Shown in pieces: positions 1 through 12,324 of a DNA stretch of 64,000 nucleotides. This stretch comes from Hawksworthiomyces lignivorus (Eukaryota > Ascomycota > Sordariomycetes > Ophiostomatales > Ophiostomataceae): positions 496,001 to 560,000 of the forward strand of contig NTMA01000003.1 in the NCBI GenBank assembly GCA_002917075.1, written 5' to 3'. The position numbers and the translations under genes are program-made. The notes under the pieces were generated by a model. It did not search any database and was not told the origin of the DNA. It worked only from the letters and a program-made list of their open reading frames with translations. How positions within the stretch are numbered: position 1 is the first letter of the stretch; the number at the start of each line of letters is the position of its first letter.

Positions 1-588
1 GACGCCAAGTACGGCGAATTCTGCCAGTGGTTTCCGGCGACCTTCAAAGTCGGCAGGGCCCAGATCAAAGAATTAGTTGGCCAGCCCGTTGAGCGTCTGG
101 CAACTGTAGATGGCGCAAACGACGAGATCGCCTTCAACTGCGCTGAGCAATTTATGATGTATTGCAAAGCAGCACGCTTTGGGGATGACACCACTCAGCA
201 GCGCGTCATGGCTACTGCAAGTCCCAAGGAGCAGAAGCGCTTGGGCAGGCTAACGGCAGGCTTTACAGACGTAGCATGGGACCCAATTAAGAGCACCGTA
301 GTGGTGGCAGGCAACGTCGCCAAGTTCGGCCAAAATCCCAAGCTATTGCACAAGCTTCTAGCCACAGGCGACCGGCTTCTGGTCGAGGCGGCATCACGCG
401 ACCGCGTTTGGGGCATCGGATATGCAGAGAAACATGCCATGCAATTTCAGCAGCACTGGGGAGAAAACCGCCTGGGGCGGGCGCTGATGGAAGTACGAGA
501 GACACTACGGGAGAAAATTCAGTGCGAATTAAACCAGATGCCAACTACGCGACCCGTGGAAGCAATGGCTCCTCGCGTGGAAAATTGA
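1..588 (+). CDS. NADAR-domain (YbiA-like) protein, 3' part
   Basis: The frame is open from the first base of the window, so the 5' end lies outside; about 195 codons are visible. The fold resembles NADAR (DUF1768/YbiA-like) proteins: a Cys-Ala-Glu-Gln-Phe-Met-Met stretch (residues about 48-54) followed by an alternating helical region and Trp-Gly-Ile-Gly-Tyr near residue 137, which match the family's conserved 'AEQ...' and 'WGIG' signatures. Family members are linked to N-glycosidase-type reactions on riboflavin intermediates or ADP-ribosylated substrates; the substrate here is unknown. The first in-window ATG pair (154) sits inside the conserved motif and is not a likely start. The tail after residue 175 is non-conserved. 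Intact to the stop. Confidence 0.75.
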   Translation, partial: DAKYGEFCQWFPATFKVGRAQIKELVGQPVERLATVDGANDEIAFNCAEQFMMYCKAARFGDDTTQQRVMATASPKEQKRLGRLTAGFTDVAWDPIKSTVVVAGNVAKFGQNPKLLHKLLATGDRLLVEAASRDRVWGIGYAEKHAMQFQQHWGENRLGRALMEVRETLREKIQCELNQMPTTRPVEAMAPRVEN

Positions 589-1083
589 ACGCGTTTCTGT
601 TCTGAAGCTTTACGGGATAAGGCAAAGATTATAAAAAAGTCTTATTTTCGCGCTCAAGGGGATAGCGTTAGAAAGATACTAGATTATGACCATTTACAGT
701 TGCTTTTTCTGTCCTACGTAACGGACATTGGCAAAGATTTCCCAACACGCGTCTTATCAGAAACATCAAACTGAGATTTCTAAGCGCCATAATTTTCTCT
801 TGTTCTATTTTGATGCTAGGCACAGATCACATTTCAAAAAATAACAATTAAGATTTCAGAAGCTCAAATTTTAGACATCACAACCATGCAATATACGACC
901 GCCAAAGCACCAAGCCAGAAACATCCCCTGAAATTAAATAAGCCCGTTCTAAGAGATGAACAGGGCGCGAAGATCGAGTTATTTTATAAATGTATCAGAC
1001 GAAACGAATGAATGAAAAATGAATGACGTTTCAGAACCGTAACCCGCTAATAGAAATGAGAGATCCTATCTTCATATCCCAGT
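589..1083. other. Intergenic, AT-rich
   Basis: Convergent 3' ends of the NADAR and GH16 genes. I see no ORF, repeat copy or RNA gene; it probably holds both 3' UTRs. Confidence 0.6.
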
Positions 1084-3914
1084 CTAAAACAAAAGCGCAC
1101 CTAAGCCAACAATAACGAGCGCAAGTGTGCTAACACCCGCCTTTCCAGAGCCGGCCGTGACGACAGTGCTGGGAACGGAGCCAGATCCAGAGATTGAGCC
1201 AGTTCCAGATGGAGAGCCCGAGCCGGAACCTGAGCCAGAACCCGAACCCGAGCCCGAGCCCGAGCCTGAGCCAGATCCAGAACCAGAACCTGAGCCAGAT
1301 CCAGAGCCGGAACCTGAGCCTGAGCCGGAACCTGAGCCCGAGCCTGAGCCAGATCCAGATCCGGAGCCTGAGCCCGAGCCTGAGCCAGATCCAGAGCCGG
1401 AACCTGAGCCTGAGCCAGATCCAGATCCGGAGCCTGAGCCGGAACCTGAGCCTGAGCCTGAGCTAGATCCAGAGCCTGAGCCAGAACCTGAGCCCGAACC
1501 GGAGCCTGAGCCAGATCCGGAACCAGCGGCACCCGTAGTGGTAGCAGTGCCGGTGGCAGTACCAGTAGCAGTACCGGTGTGTTTCTCAGTGACAGGGCAG
1601 ATGGTAGTTGTCACTGCGTACACAATGGTAGTCACATGGCCGTAGGGGCAGTTTGTCACTGTCGGCGCGCAAGACAAGATAGTCGAGGTCGTGGTGGAGT
1701 AGATGGTGGAAGTGATGTAGCTGGATTGAGAGCTCACGGGAACAGAGCTGGCGGACACAGAGGTGCTACTAGTAGGGTTCAGAGGCGGGGAAACGCCAGC
1801 AGACGACTTCGAAGTGCTGGTAGGTGCAGAAGCGCTAATTGACGACGAAGAACCAGTAGAGCTTGTCGGCGAGACTGGGCTGCTGGATGAAACCAAGCTA
1901 GAGGAAGACGTTGAGCTGGCAGTCGAACTAGCAGAGACAGACGACGAGCTTGTTACAGTTGACGAGCTCACGGCAGATGATGAGCTAGCGGACGACGTTG
2001 AGCTGACGGTCGAAGACGAGCTGACAGGCAGAACTGTGCCTCCGCCGGAAGAGCTAGCAGAAGAAGATGAGCTCGCAGTCGAAGACGAGCTGCCAGACGA
2101 AGTCGGGCTGACAGGCGAAGACGAGCTGATAGACGAAGACGAGCTGACAGACGAAGATGAGCTGACAGACGAAGATGAGCTGACAGACGAAGACGAGCTG
2201 ACGGACGAAGACGAGCTAGTGGGCAGAGCTGTCCCTCCGCCGGAAGACGAGCTGACAGACGAGGTCGAACTGACAGACGACGCTGAGCTGGACGATGACG
2301 AACAGTCCTCAATGCTGGAGCTAGAAGACGAAACCGAGCTGGTGGAAGAAACAGAGCTGGCAGAAGACGTTGAGCTGACAGACGAAGACGAGCTGACAGG
2401 CAGAGCTGTGCCGCCGCCGCCAGATGAGCTGGCAGATGACGTTGAGCTAACAGACGACGCCGAGCTGGAGGACGAAGACGAGCAGTCGTCAATAATCGAG
2501 CTGGAAGACGAAGCCGAGCTCGAGGAAATCGAGCTGGTAGACGACGAGCTTACGGTCGAAGACGAGCTGATAGGCAAAGCTGTGCCCCCTCCGGCAGACG
2601 AGCTGGCAGACGACGTTGAGCTGACAGATGAAGCTGAGCTAGTGGAAGAAACTGAGCTAGCGGACGAAGACGAGGCTGAGCTGATGGAAGAGACGGAGCT
2701 GGCAGACGACGTCGAGCTGATAGATGAAGATGAGCTCGTAATAGAAGACGAACTAGACGACACAGTCGAGCTGGAGGATGAGACAGACGATGAGCTCGCG
2801 GTAGACGATGAGCTGATCGAAGAGCTGGAGCTCGGCGACGGCAAAACAGCCGGTTGGAAAACCTTGAGGGAGTCGACCACGAAGTACGTCTCGGTAAACG
2901 TGTCCGGGTTTTCGGCAATCCACTTAGCACAGCCAGGTCCATCCGCAGTATAATAAGTTGGATTACCAGAAGCCAATGAACACGCCCCGAAGTTGGGACT
3001 AGGAGCATCACCACAGAAGTCAATATCGAAGACGAAGTGCATATCGTGCACGTAGGTGTCCAGATCACAGCCAGGGGTGCCGACATAAGCGCGGGGAGTT
3101 CCCCACCCGTCCGGATTCGGAGCACCTGCCTTGATGTCGTCTGGGATATTTGTCGTCGTCCAGCTCCAAGTTTTGATAAAGTCGCTTGTCCACAGGGTGG
3201 CATAGACTCCACCTGAGGCTTGTGCGAAGGGGCTGCTGTTGAGATCCTCGTCGGTACCGCAACCCTGGTTGCTAAACTGGCCGGGAGCGGCGTTGTTGCA
3301 GTTGGGGGTCACGATACTTCCAGTAAAACCAGAAGTTCCAAGGGAGCAGGTGGAAGTGTCGCTCGTGTGCAGAGTGATTTCGTTCTGCGTATTCAGGTTG
3401 AAAGTCTCATAGATATCGTACTCGCCGCTGTTAGGCCAGTCGGGGCCGTACATCCAGCTATTGGGTTCAGATTAGCTATTATTGATGCGGAGGCGCGTCA
3501 AGACGGTCATTCTACTTACTAGGCTGGCCAAGAACCGCAAACCTTGTTAGGCAGGTGATCAAAGGTAGCAATAAAAAGGCCGTGGGTGTAGGTATCTTTT
3601 CCTTCCAGTCTGAAGGCGTCACGGCCAGGCGACGTCGGCCACTGCAATACGGATGTTGAGTCAACGCCGAGGTAGACCTTGTTGTCACCCGTAATATAGA
3701 CGATGTTGTCCGTGGGCTCAGGGACATATGTAACGTATCCGTCAGTGAGCTCTTGGGTTACGAATGTGAATTCGCTGAAAAAATTGGTGTAATCGTATGT
3801 CTTTTCCAGGGTATACACGGTCGACGGAGGAGGAGCGGCAGAGACAAACTTGGCCGGCGCCGTGAGGGCGGCAAAGGTAGCCGCTGCGGCCAACCGCGAA
3901 AAGGAAGGTGCCAT
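1084..3914 (-). CDS. GPI-anchored GH16 endo-1,3(4)-beta-glucanase-like protein with long Ser-rich stalk
   Basis: Two exons, 3914-3520 and 3457-1084, joined across a 62-bp GTAAGT...TAG intron; the joint restores Trp-Pro-Ala-Tyr-Trp-Met-Tyr-Gly. The product is 922 aa. An N-terminal signal peptide (about 1-26) precedes a GH16 domain (about 45-335) with the catalytic signature GEYDIYE (nucleophile E144, D146, acid/base E149), then the GH16-typical '[10 protein letters not shown]' and 'WGTP' segments. A Ser/Thr stalk of about 360 residues follows, broken by repeated GGGTALP cassettes, then a Cys-containing '[17 protein letters not shown]' module common in fungal wall proteins, about 100 residues of Gly-Ser dipeptides, and a C-terminal hydrophobic GPI signal. 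It likely cleaves or remodels beta-1,3/1,4-glucan at the cell surface. The stop is TAG. The long acidic frames on the opposite strand are composition artefacts of the Ser codons. Confidence 0.9.
1218..1530 (-). repeat. Gly-Ser dipeptide-coding tandem repeat
   Basis: An imperfect 6-bp repeat reads as roughly 100 uninterrupted Gly-Ser (a few Ser-Ser) residues near the C-terminus of the GH16 protein. Synonymous third-position variation breaks the DNA identity while the dipeptide is kept, which suggests selection on the protein repeat rather than recent slippage alone. Confidence 0.85.
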
Positions 3915-6900
3915 GTCTGAGGGTGAACTTTTGTATTAAGTGGCTCTCCTGTAAATCGTGTATATAATCACTGAAGCTATCCGCAGCAGATGGAAGGCAA
4001 CGAACAAGAAGTGCAACGCAAGATAAAATGAGCGTGTGAAACGAATGGACGAGCAAAAATACAATGCTCTCGTGCAGCCGCTGGAAGGAACCACGCAGCG
4101 ACAGTGTTGGCGTTGAGGAAGAAAAGAGAAAAGAAGAATAAGCCGGCATCGTGGGAAGGCAGACACAGCAGTTAAGTAACCTTTCCACATACAAGTGTGA
4201 GCCATCGTCAAGCGATACCATAACAAAACTAGTTTGTGTCTAAAGAGAGAGCCGGTAAGGTCTGTTGTCGCACGTAAGCCGCTCTCGATGCTCAATTTGG
4301 GCGTGGGGAACAGGGAATAGGGGTGGAGGGGTGTGGAAGAATACTACCATTCGACCCAAATAGGACATGAAGAAAATACAGGACCGGGGTTGTAAGTGAC
4401 CTATGTGAGCTTGTCCCAAAAAAGGCGCCATCAAGTATCAAATACGTGTACTCAGCCTGGTTTTCTGGTCTCCATTTTTCTTTCTCTTCATATTTTACTA
4501 TGGAGTCTCTTGGCGGTAGGCTCTGCACGCCGGCATCTAATAGAACACAGATGTCGCTCCGGAGAGATGAGTGGTTAACCCAACCTTACACGGAGACAGA
4601 TACATGCGTATGTATGCATGGAGAAACGGAGAAATAATTACGACCGCAACGCATATTAAGTATATCGTACAGTAGTGCGAATGTCTCTTTATTGAGCAAA
4701 ATGAAGATAAAGCAAGAGGCGGCGGTACCTCGACAGCGTCCGGAGACCTAATTTCAGGTTCATGAGCACCAGAGCATGATTCCAGGCAGACAGGTATCAG
4801 CAAGAAAGCCCATCAAAGACATCAGTAGTCCAGCGGGGAAAATAAGCAAATTTGACTTTTAATGATGGCTGCATTTGCATCTACAGTGAAAAGCATGAGC
4901 ATTGCTCTGTGCCTAGTTATACAGAAAGAATCGAGTACATCGTGCAAAGTGGCGGATGGATACAGTATAGGGACGGCATAATCTGCTCTTACACTAGGAG
5001 ACTTACGCGTACCTCCGCTCGCTTGTGTGTTGCTGGTGGAGGCGCGTGGACAAGACAAAAAAATTTCCATGGCCAGAGACGAAATTTATGCCCAAGAGAG
5101 GGGATGAAATGACGCATGCGACTAACTAATGCAGGAACGGTTTAGTTAGGAATGACCATCCAGTGACGCCTTTGTCGAATGCCCGTTTTTTCCCACCTTG
5201 TTATCCTATCGTCGCCAATTGCATGTATGCTACTGTGCCTCTTTTTCCTTCTTTTCTTTTCTTCTTTTTTCTTTTCTCCTTTGTTAGGTCTATTTCTAGG
5301 TTTCTACCCGAGCTCCATCCGACAACACCCCACGTTCCTCCATAACCAGTTTCATAAAAATTTCCTTTCCTCTAAAAGATGACGACCCCAGAGAGGAGTG
5401 CAAGCCAGAGGAGGAGAGTACCTGTGCGCAGTAGTCCTCTCCCCCTATACTCCGTAAAAGCCACAAAACCGCCATGCAGTCACGAAGCCAGTCAAATTCG
5501 ACTGAGATGTCATCGACAGATACTAGAATATTAGGAAATAGAAATACGAACAAAATCAATAATAATACTTGTCCGTAAATAGCATATCGTTTCCCTCTTG
5601 TTCTGTCGTCGCTCAGAGTGAAGCTTCTAAGACCGGTAAGTCAACGATGAGAAAACGGGGCGAGGAGAGCAAGTGTGGTACTGAGATAAAGCGACAAATG
5701 AGCAGGTATGGAGAAGGTAAGGCAAAACTGGACCAGAGAAGAAACAAAAGCCACGGGCAAAAAGCAAATATTGGTGGGTTCCTAGCACGCGGTTGACAAG
5801 GGGGACGCCCACCGCATCGGAGTGAGGCCATGGCGCTAAGACAGGTGTAGGATCTCTGGGCCAATTTATTGCCCCTTTTTGGGGTAGCATCTTGTGGGCC
5901 GGATATTAGCGCCCCATGCAGGAACGGTCGACGGAATCTGCAATGTTGCGCACCAGCTCGATTGTCGTTGGACGATTGTACGGCACCACCAATAATGTCA
6001 TTTCGCCTCCGGAAAGTGTGAGCCCTGCGAAGTGTCACTGGCGCTGCCTGGACGGAAGAACGGCAAGACTGTCCAAGTCTGTCCGAATTACCGGGCGCGC
6101 TAGATGCTGGACTATGGAATCACAGCAGGCCCGCCTTAAAGTGACGGCCCTGGAGACTATTGATAAATCATAACTTGAGATTGCAACGAGAGCCGTTAGA
6201 TTAGTAATTCTTCATCGATTTTACAACACTCGCGCATTAATCACCATGATATCAGCGTGACCAATGTGGACACAAATTGTTTGAACAGATCGTGCAGCTG
6301 ACTCCACCGAAAATCGTCAACAAGCACGAAAATCGTCCAGCCTGTGTACGAGTATGAGCGACCCGTCGAAATGAAGACTTCGGTAACAAATCGCAAGAAG
6401 GTAAGGAGAAGAGGTCTGCTATGACGATGGTGGCGCTATGCGGATTGGAGAATGGCAGCGGCCGCGCCGTCGACGCCTCTAACAGCTTTAGTACGGAGTA
6501 TTGATAAAATATTTTGCCAGCGACCGTTTTCGCTTGGCTCCTTGGCGCGGCGCCACATTATTTTATTGGAGCAAAGGTTTGCTCGGTGCTGATAAAAGCT
6601 TGGCAAACGAAGAAATAAAATGAAGTAGAACAAATTGAAAAAAAGCAAAGTAAAACACCAGTTTTGGAAAGGTTATAAATTCTAGTCCAATGTTGAGATG
6701 AAAACGTAACAATAGTAAGATAACAACAGCATATCAGTAGAAAAGTAGAACTGCAGAACTGCAGAACTGTAGAACAATAGAACAATAAATACGAAATTGA
6801 TATCCAAAATTCTTAATAAAACGGCCTATGATCAAACACCGCAATACAAAATTATCTCTAATGGCCGTATTGATATGTGAACTATTTTATTTGTATTTGT

Positions 6901-8214
6901 TTATATCAGTAACGCATAACGGCACTTTGTTACTGGCGATCACTGCCAAGTAGAGGGGATCAGCGCCGACGCCCTGACCAGGCCTTGCTGGTAGAAGATC
7001 GGCAAGTTTGAGCCTCATGCATCCACATGCTTGGAATGTGACTGGGATTTGACATCAAAATACCAAAACCAATGATCAGGGCACTGATGGCTATGATGCA
7101 CGTATTATTGCCGACGAAGACGCGTAGAGTAGGCTGGCGAAATAACTTATGTAGCTAGAAATACGATTCTTATTCGGCCTTATTCGGCATGACAACAAGA
7201 GAGCTGATGCATATACTCAAAGCAACACAAGACATGGAGTTGACAGAGCATAGAAATATGTGTTCAGACGCTTGAAATTTCGGCGCCAGTGGTCTATTTT
7301 ATACCTGGCATTGGGCTTACGCTTACGAACGTAACCGCAAGTCATTTTACGGGACAAACAGGGTAGATTCTAGTCGCTTTATGGATACCATTCCCCAGAT
7401 CACCTTAAATCGTTTCTGTGTTCTTTTGTCTTCTGCAGCAAACAATCCCATTGTTGTTGTAGGAATAATAAAATGGTACACGAGGGCTACCACAACATGT
7501 GTTTTACGACCCTTTTTCGTCGGTGGCCACTGAAGGTAGTTTTCATCCAGTCGGGTTCTCAGAAATCGCACGCGTGACAATATAGGCACAATTTCCCTCC
7601 ATAACCACATAATAGCGGCATGCTGGTGTAAGTACAATAACTGTCAATTCTCAAGGTTTATTCGGCTTTGTTGTTTGGCAAGGACCTCTCCCTGGCGGAA
7701 ATCCAGAACTGAAATCTATAGATGTCAAAGGCCAACGCTCTTCCGCGCCATCCAGAAAGATGAGAAAGAGCCCTATAGGATAGACCACGATACATAGCAG
7801 GATTAAAAAATTGATAGAATTTACATTGATCTCTTAGGTTTGCTAGACTTCAACTTGTCGATCCTTCTCCGATTAATTATCTATTTAGTACACTCATATA
7901 TTTACTCATAATCGGCGGCCTTCCCAATCGGGAAATATGGGTCCACAATCCGGTTGCTGATTGGCCCCGCCCTCGCAACCTCTTTGACGACCGTATATAA
8001 ATACAGCTCTTCTTTCTCAATGTCTCTTTCTTGTACTCTTAACTTCTTTCCCTCCTTTTCAATTCCTTTTCTCGTCGCCTTTTCATGGCAGTGCTTGGAT
8101 TATTTCCTAGACCCCTATCTCTGCTACCACTGCCTCCTCCTCCTCCTTTTTTCTTTCTGCAGTTGTCTGCGAAGATCCTCGTGGTGCCCCCCTTCCCCCT
8201 TCTCCCTATTCATC
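3915..8214. other. Gene-poor intergenic region
   Basis: No ORF here resembles a known protein and none has convincing codon structure. It contains the GH16 promoter (next to 3914), a pyrimidine tract near 5240-5290, two copies of a TACGGAGTA/TACTCCGTA-type palindrome (near 5446 and 6487), and AT-rich DNA at 6560-6900. The short ORFs on both strands (for example 5613-6038) look like chance frames. Confidence 0.5.
7990..8060 (+). promoter_or_regulatory. Possible core promoter of an unidentified transcript
   Basis: A TATA-like GTATATAAATAC at about 7993 is followed by a CT-rich stretch, the usual look of a strong fungal promoter with a pyrimidine-rich 5' UTR. The LTR-like element at 8220 would lie in the transcribed part. 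No confident downstream gene is visible, so this is tentative. Confidence 0.25.
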
Positions 8215-8219
8215 ACACT

Positions 8220-8398
8220 TGTCAAGTTAGTTTGAGTAGAGCCATTGATTAGAAGAGGCCAAAAGAGATATCCTAGAGGGAGGCAGGGCGAGGAGCCCTC
8301 TCTATATAGTGCTATATACAGTGTATCACCACGGTATTCAAGTGATAGGCATACGGTATCGACCTACAGGCATGGTATTATTTAAGCACTGCTCAACA
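8220..8398 (+). mobile_element. Solo LTR-like element with perfect 5-bp TSD
   Basis: A 179-bp unit starts TGTCAAG and ends CTCAACA, giving the TG...CA ends of retroviral-type LTRs. It is flanked on both sides by ACACT (8215-8219 and 8399-8403), a perfect target-site duplication. Three further copies lie in the window at 31660, 49238 and, inverted, 50521. The internal TATATA-rich block may be the LTR promoter. No internal retroelement coding is attached, so this is read as a solo LTR; a non-autonomous element with similar ends is the alternative. Confidence 0.75.
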
Positions 8399-8403
8399 AC
8401 ACT

Positions 8404-9872
8404 CATCCTCTAATGTTGCTCCTTTAATGTGTTTTTTTTCCCACTGTTCGCTCTGGAATTTCCGTACCCTTGCTCTTTACACTCCTTTCTTCACGATACC
8501 AAACCCATTCTTACAGTATTTTGTACCAACTCTGCTGCCTTTAGCACTTGGCCGTGCTTCTCTTTGCCTACAAGGTACACTTTACACTTTGAAAGATTCT
8601 TGGCGTAGCTTTTACGCCCTGTCTAAGACACTACAAAATGGATCACAAGGACTAGCGGTATCGCTAGTGCAACGATATAAAGAGGCCTTCACCTCTTTGC
8701 CCGCTCTTTCCACGGCTCGGTTTTAGGATTTCCGTCAACGCACTGGTCGGACCGATTGCGAATAAAACTACGACAAAATCTGTAGAAAAAAGTCCTACAT
8801 AGGACGGGGTGCATGTTTGCTTTAATAATCATCTCTTGCTTAATTCGCTAGTGGGAAATCAAGCTATAGGGGATGGCGCAGTAATGGGTTCTCCTAATTT
8901 CTCTTTGAATCTTCATGGTAAAAAGGGAAAGTGGGAACAAGGTATATCCTAGGATGACGTGGCTTGGCCAAAGGTATTTCTATTGGCTTAAGACGAATTC
9001 TGTTTTGGACATGATATATTAGTAACAAATCTACTACCCTGTAAGACATCGAGTAATCTATGAGCCTATTTAGTTAATGGCCAAATACAAACTTAGGTAG
9101 GGGCTCCGTTAAGCCGAGATAATAGTACGAGGTAGACTGGAAGGATATTATTAGCCAAGTAAAGAATAAGACAGATCTGATAAGATGGCGTGGCCTCTGG
9201 CCTTGCTGGTGTTATGTTAGATAATTTAGGTAGAGATATTCTGCTGGATAACCAGGACGAATGGTATGATAGCAAGCAGGTGGGTTCATAGATATATGAA
9301 AATAACAATGATAAGAGACCAGCATAGCCTATATTATATTAGCTAGGCTGTTATAGGTGTAATCTCCAGAAACACCACGGCCTGTAAGTTATAAAGCCAG
9401 AGATATAATTCGTAAGCAAGAGTAGCCTTTTCAAAAGCTACCTTCCCTAGCTATTTTATATCTATCTTGGCTATTACGTGATTGGCGGACATATGAGAGA
9501 CTAGAGCGGCCTTTTTAGCTACATTATAAACAAAGACTCATGGCTGAAAGCGCTCCGACGGCCGCTAGATAGATGGCATAAGAAGGAACTATATAAAGCC
9601 AAGTGAAGCCCTCCTTACTACTTGTACAGTAAGGCCTCCTACTCTACACGTTATAAATATATTTGTCCAAGTTACTAACTTTCTATTAAGTGTAAAGACA
9701 CTCCAGTTATACACTTTTAGAAATCTTTTAATATTTATTCATTCTTTTTCCTACTCAGACATACTCCTATACCTCTAAAATGAAGGATAGCTAAAATCTT
9801 TATAATCTATTAGTAGTAGATCTAAAGCTCCTAAGTTAACATTATAAATCTTTATAACTTAGGTGCTTTTAG
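8404..9872. other. AT-rich gene-poor region, probable repeat relic
   Basis: A 99-codon frame at 8427-8726 shows no family resemblance. From about 8900 the DNA becomes strongly AT-rich with many TpA steps, as in mutated transposon remnants, but I cannot identify the element. Confidence 0.4.
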
Positions 9873-10265
9873 GACGACCATATCTATATCAATAGTAATA
9901 ATAAGGATAGTACTAATAATGACGAGGGTTATGATTTAGAAGATAACAAGACTTACGTCTCTAATAATGACCAATCCAGTAATCCATTTCCGTCTGTTTA
10001 CAAGCTTATTCGTCCACCTGTTAAACATAGAGAGACTAAGTTTAGCAGTGCTTCCAACAATCTTAATAAAGGCCAGTTAAACACGGTTTCCCTATTGGTT
10101 AATAATCTACGTTTATTTAATTTTGACCGTGACGGAAATACTGATGATGGTACGTGCTTAGATCTCCCATCCAAGCTGAGCGCGGGTCTGCGTCGTATCA
10201 CTGTTAGCGTTTCTGGCCTAGATGAAGCACTTCAAGGACGGCTGACGATCGTGGTGCGATTGTAG
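9873..10265 (+). pseudogene. ATG-less 131-codon ORF, unidentified gene relic
   Basis: An uninterrupted frame follows a TAG at 9870-9872 and ends with TAG at 10263. It has no ATG. The translation is Asn/Asp/Ser-rich and acidic at first, then becomes better ordered (LRRITVSVSGLDEALQG near the end). A stop-free run of this length in AT-rich DNA is unlikely by chance, so it is probably an internal or 3' exon or the remnant of a gene or transposon ORF. I do not recognise the family. Confidence 0.35.
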
Positions 10266-12324
10266 GGTGGGCTGTCTCAGCTGCTGGAGCAATGCAAAAG
10301 TGCCATCGCCGTTATAGTTTATATCATCTAGGCCTTGGGATGCCTCTACCACGATTGAGAAGGGATTAACTACGGCAAAATGGCTGGGTGATGAAGTTGT
10401 CTCGAAGCTCCAAGCTATTACACTTGGCGCCGGAACATACATGAGTGAGGTAAGTTTGCGTACTATCAACGCCTGGCTATTATCGAAAGTAATTCTAGTA
10501 TCGTGTTCAGGCATTGTACAATAACCCTAGCTAGAAAACAAATATTTATAAAGGCAACTACGACAAGCTGCTATCAATCAAGAACAACTATGATCCCGAT
10601 CAGGTATTCTATACGTATACAGGTATCGGAAGCAATTCGCGGGTTGAGCAACCAGACAAGAGGCTGTGTAAAGTGAGTGGGTCGGAAGATCATGACGGCC
10701 ATGTCAAGGATAAGCTATGATCGCGAGAGACGGGCCTATTCGACATTGTGTATTAAAATGAAACATTATGTACTGGCCTTATAATCCGACGAGTAATTGC
10801 ACTGCCCACCATGACAAAACTCTGCTGTCTATGAAGATTGCAGTGATTCCAAAGTGTTGCTCTTTCCCAGAGCTATCGAGCCACTGACGTACGTCTGAAT
10901 CAATTCTCTCCATTAGCGGGTTTTCTGCAATGGTTTCTGCCAATTCACAATAATACAACGGCCTTTTCCCCCTCTGCACCATTGACGTCGAACCTGAAAG
11001 CAGGCCCTATGATCTCAGCGCCTTAAACCATCATTGACCGCTAGATCTCCCAGTCGGGCTGCTGACCTGCAAGACTCTTGGCGTCCACAGCTTTCGTGTA
11101 GCCGATATTTCTGATATCCTAGGATTTATGTCTACGGGCCCCGAAACGACTTTTTCCAATGCTGACGGCGATCCGATACGAAGCCAAGAAGCCCTGCTTC
11201 ATCGCCATTAGGTAAGCCAGCGACCTTGTCACGGAGATGCTTGTCCAAATCTCTTGCTGTTGATCAAAGAGACTTTCTACGCCCTCAGCATCAGCTCGAA
11301 TTTTGGTCACGAGGAGTGCTGCAAGTGTTTAATCATAACCAGTCAGGAGGCATTAAATGGTACTATTCCGGTCGGTTGTTACAATTCCCTCCTAGCTAAT
11401 AAAGTTTACTAGAGTGGCGAGAAATAGCAAAAAAAACCCCCCTTTTATTACCATTCTTCGTACCTAGAAATCGGTCTATAGCAACGGTATACAACGGTCT
11501 AAACTGACCGAAATACTTCTAAGATGTACCCTCTGACCCGATGTCGGAGTGGTCACATGTGTAATGAAGGAAATTTATTCTCTTCTTAGACGTTACTTCC
11601 TACACTGCATAGAAAGGTAACTCCCACGCTTTCAAGTCCGGATTCCGTTCTCATCTGCAATAGTGGCTCGATGATTCGCCAATTGATAGTAACTTTTCAC
11701 GCCGGCGCTCTGGTGGCTCCGCACGAGCCGAGTTTTTTTCCCTTCCCCTAGCACGGTTTACTTTCTACTAGCAAGGCGGGAGCTAGAGGCAAACTTTGCT
11801 CCGGCATCACTGCTATTGCTCAAACAGGAAGTTGGGTTTGCGCTAGAACTTTAACGAAACACATGTTATAAACATAGACATTCGCAACGGCATCCTAGGA
11901 CCAGAAGCCGACTGATGTTCTGTGCTTCGTCGTCAAGAGCAGTCGTATTAAAATAGTCTTACAGATGAAAGCGAGAAAATGCTGTTCGCAACAATACCAT
12001 GTTCACAGCGGCAGAAGTTTTTTTTTCTCCTGAAAGTCACGGCGGGAGGCTATATTCACCTGGGAATACGCGGCAAATTACGTTGGATTTATTCCACGAC
12101 GCAATGACAAAGAGCAGGCCAAGAGTTTGTGCGGCTTTCAATGCTGTATGGGCTGTCCGACACGTAGACATATATATACCAGGCATGGAGCCAAAGTGCC
12201 CAAAGTAGCCCATTCGAAAATGATGTCCCTTGGCCCTTTTTTTTTTTTTTTTTCAAATCTCGCTCTACATTGATAGCCCGTAGGATTTCGCTTTGCTCTG
12301 CAGGTGAATGACCCAGCCTAGATT
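10266..12324. other. Region of fragmentary minus-strand ORFs
   Basis: Minus-strand frames at 10218-10514, 10779-10982 and 11119-11310 have plausible amino-acid composition and could be exons or relics of one gene, but I could not join them with in-frame splice sites and recognise no family. The rest, including a T-run at 12238-12254, shows nothing supportable. Confidence 0.3.

Noticed and set aside
1127..1645. Pro-Glu repeat frame on the + strand
   Set aside because: Antisense reading of the Gly-Ser repeat; a composition artefact.
1763..2953. 396-codon acidic frame on the + strand
   Set aside because: It is the antisense of the Ser-rich stalk of the GH16 gene; Ser codons read backwards give Asp/Glu/Leu. 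No domain, and the sense gene is convincing.
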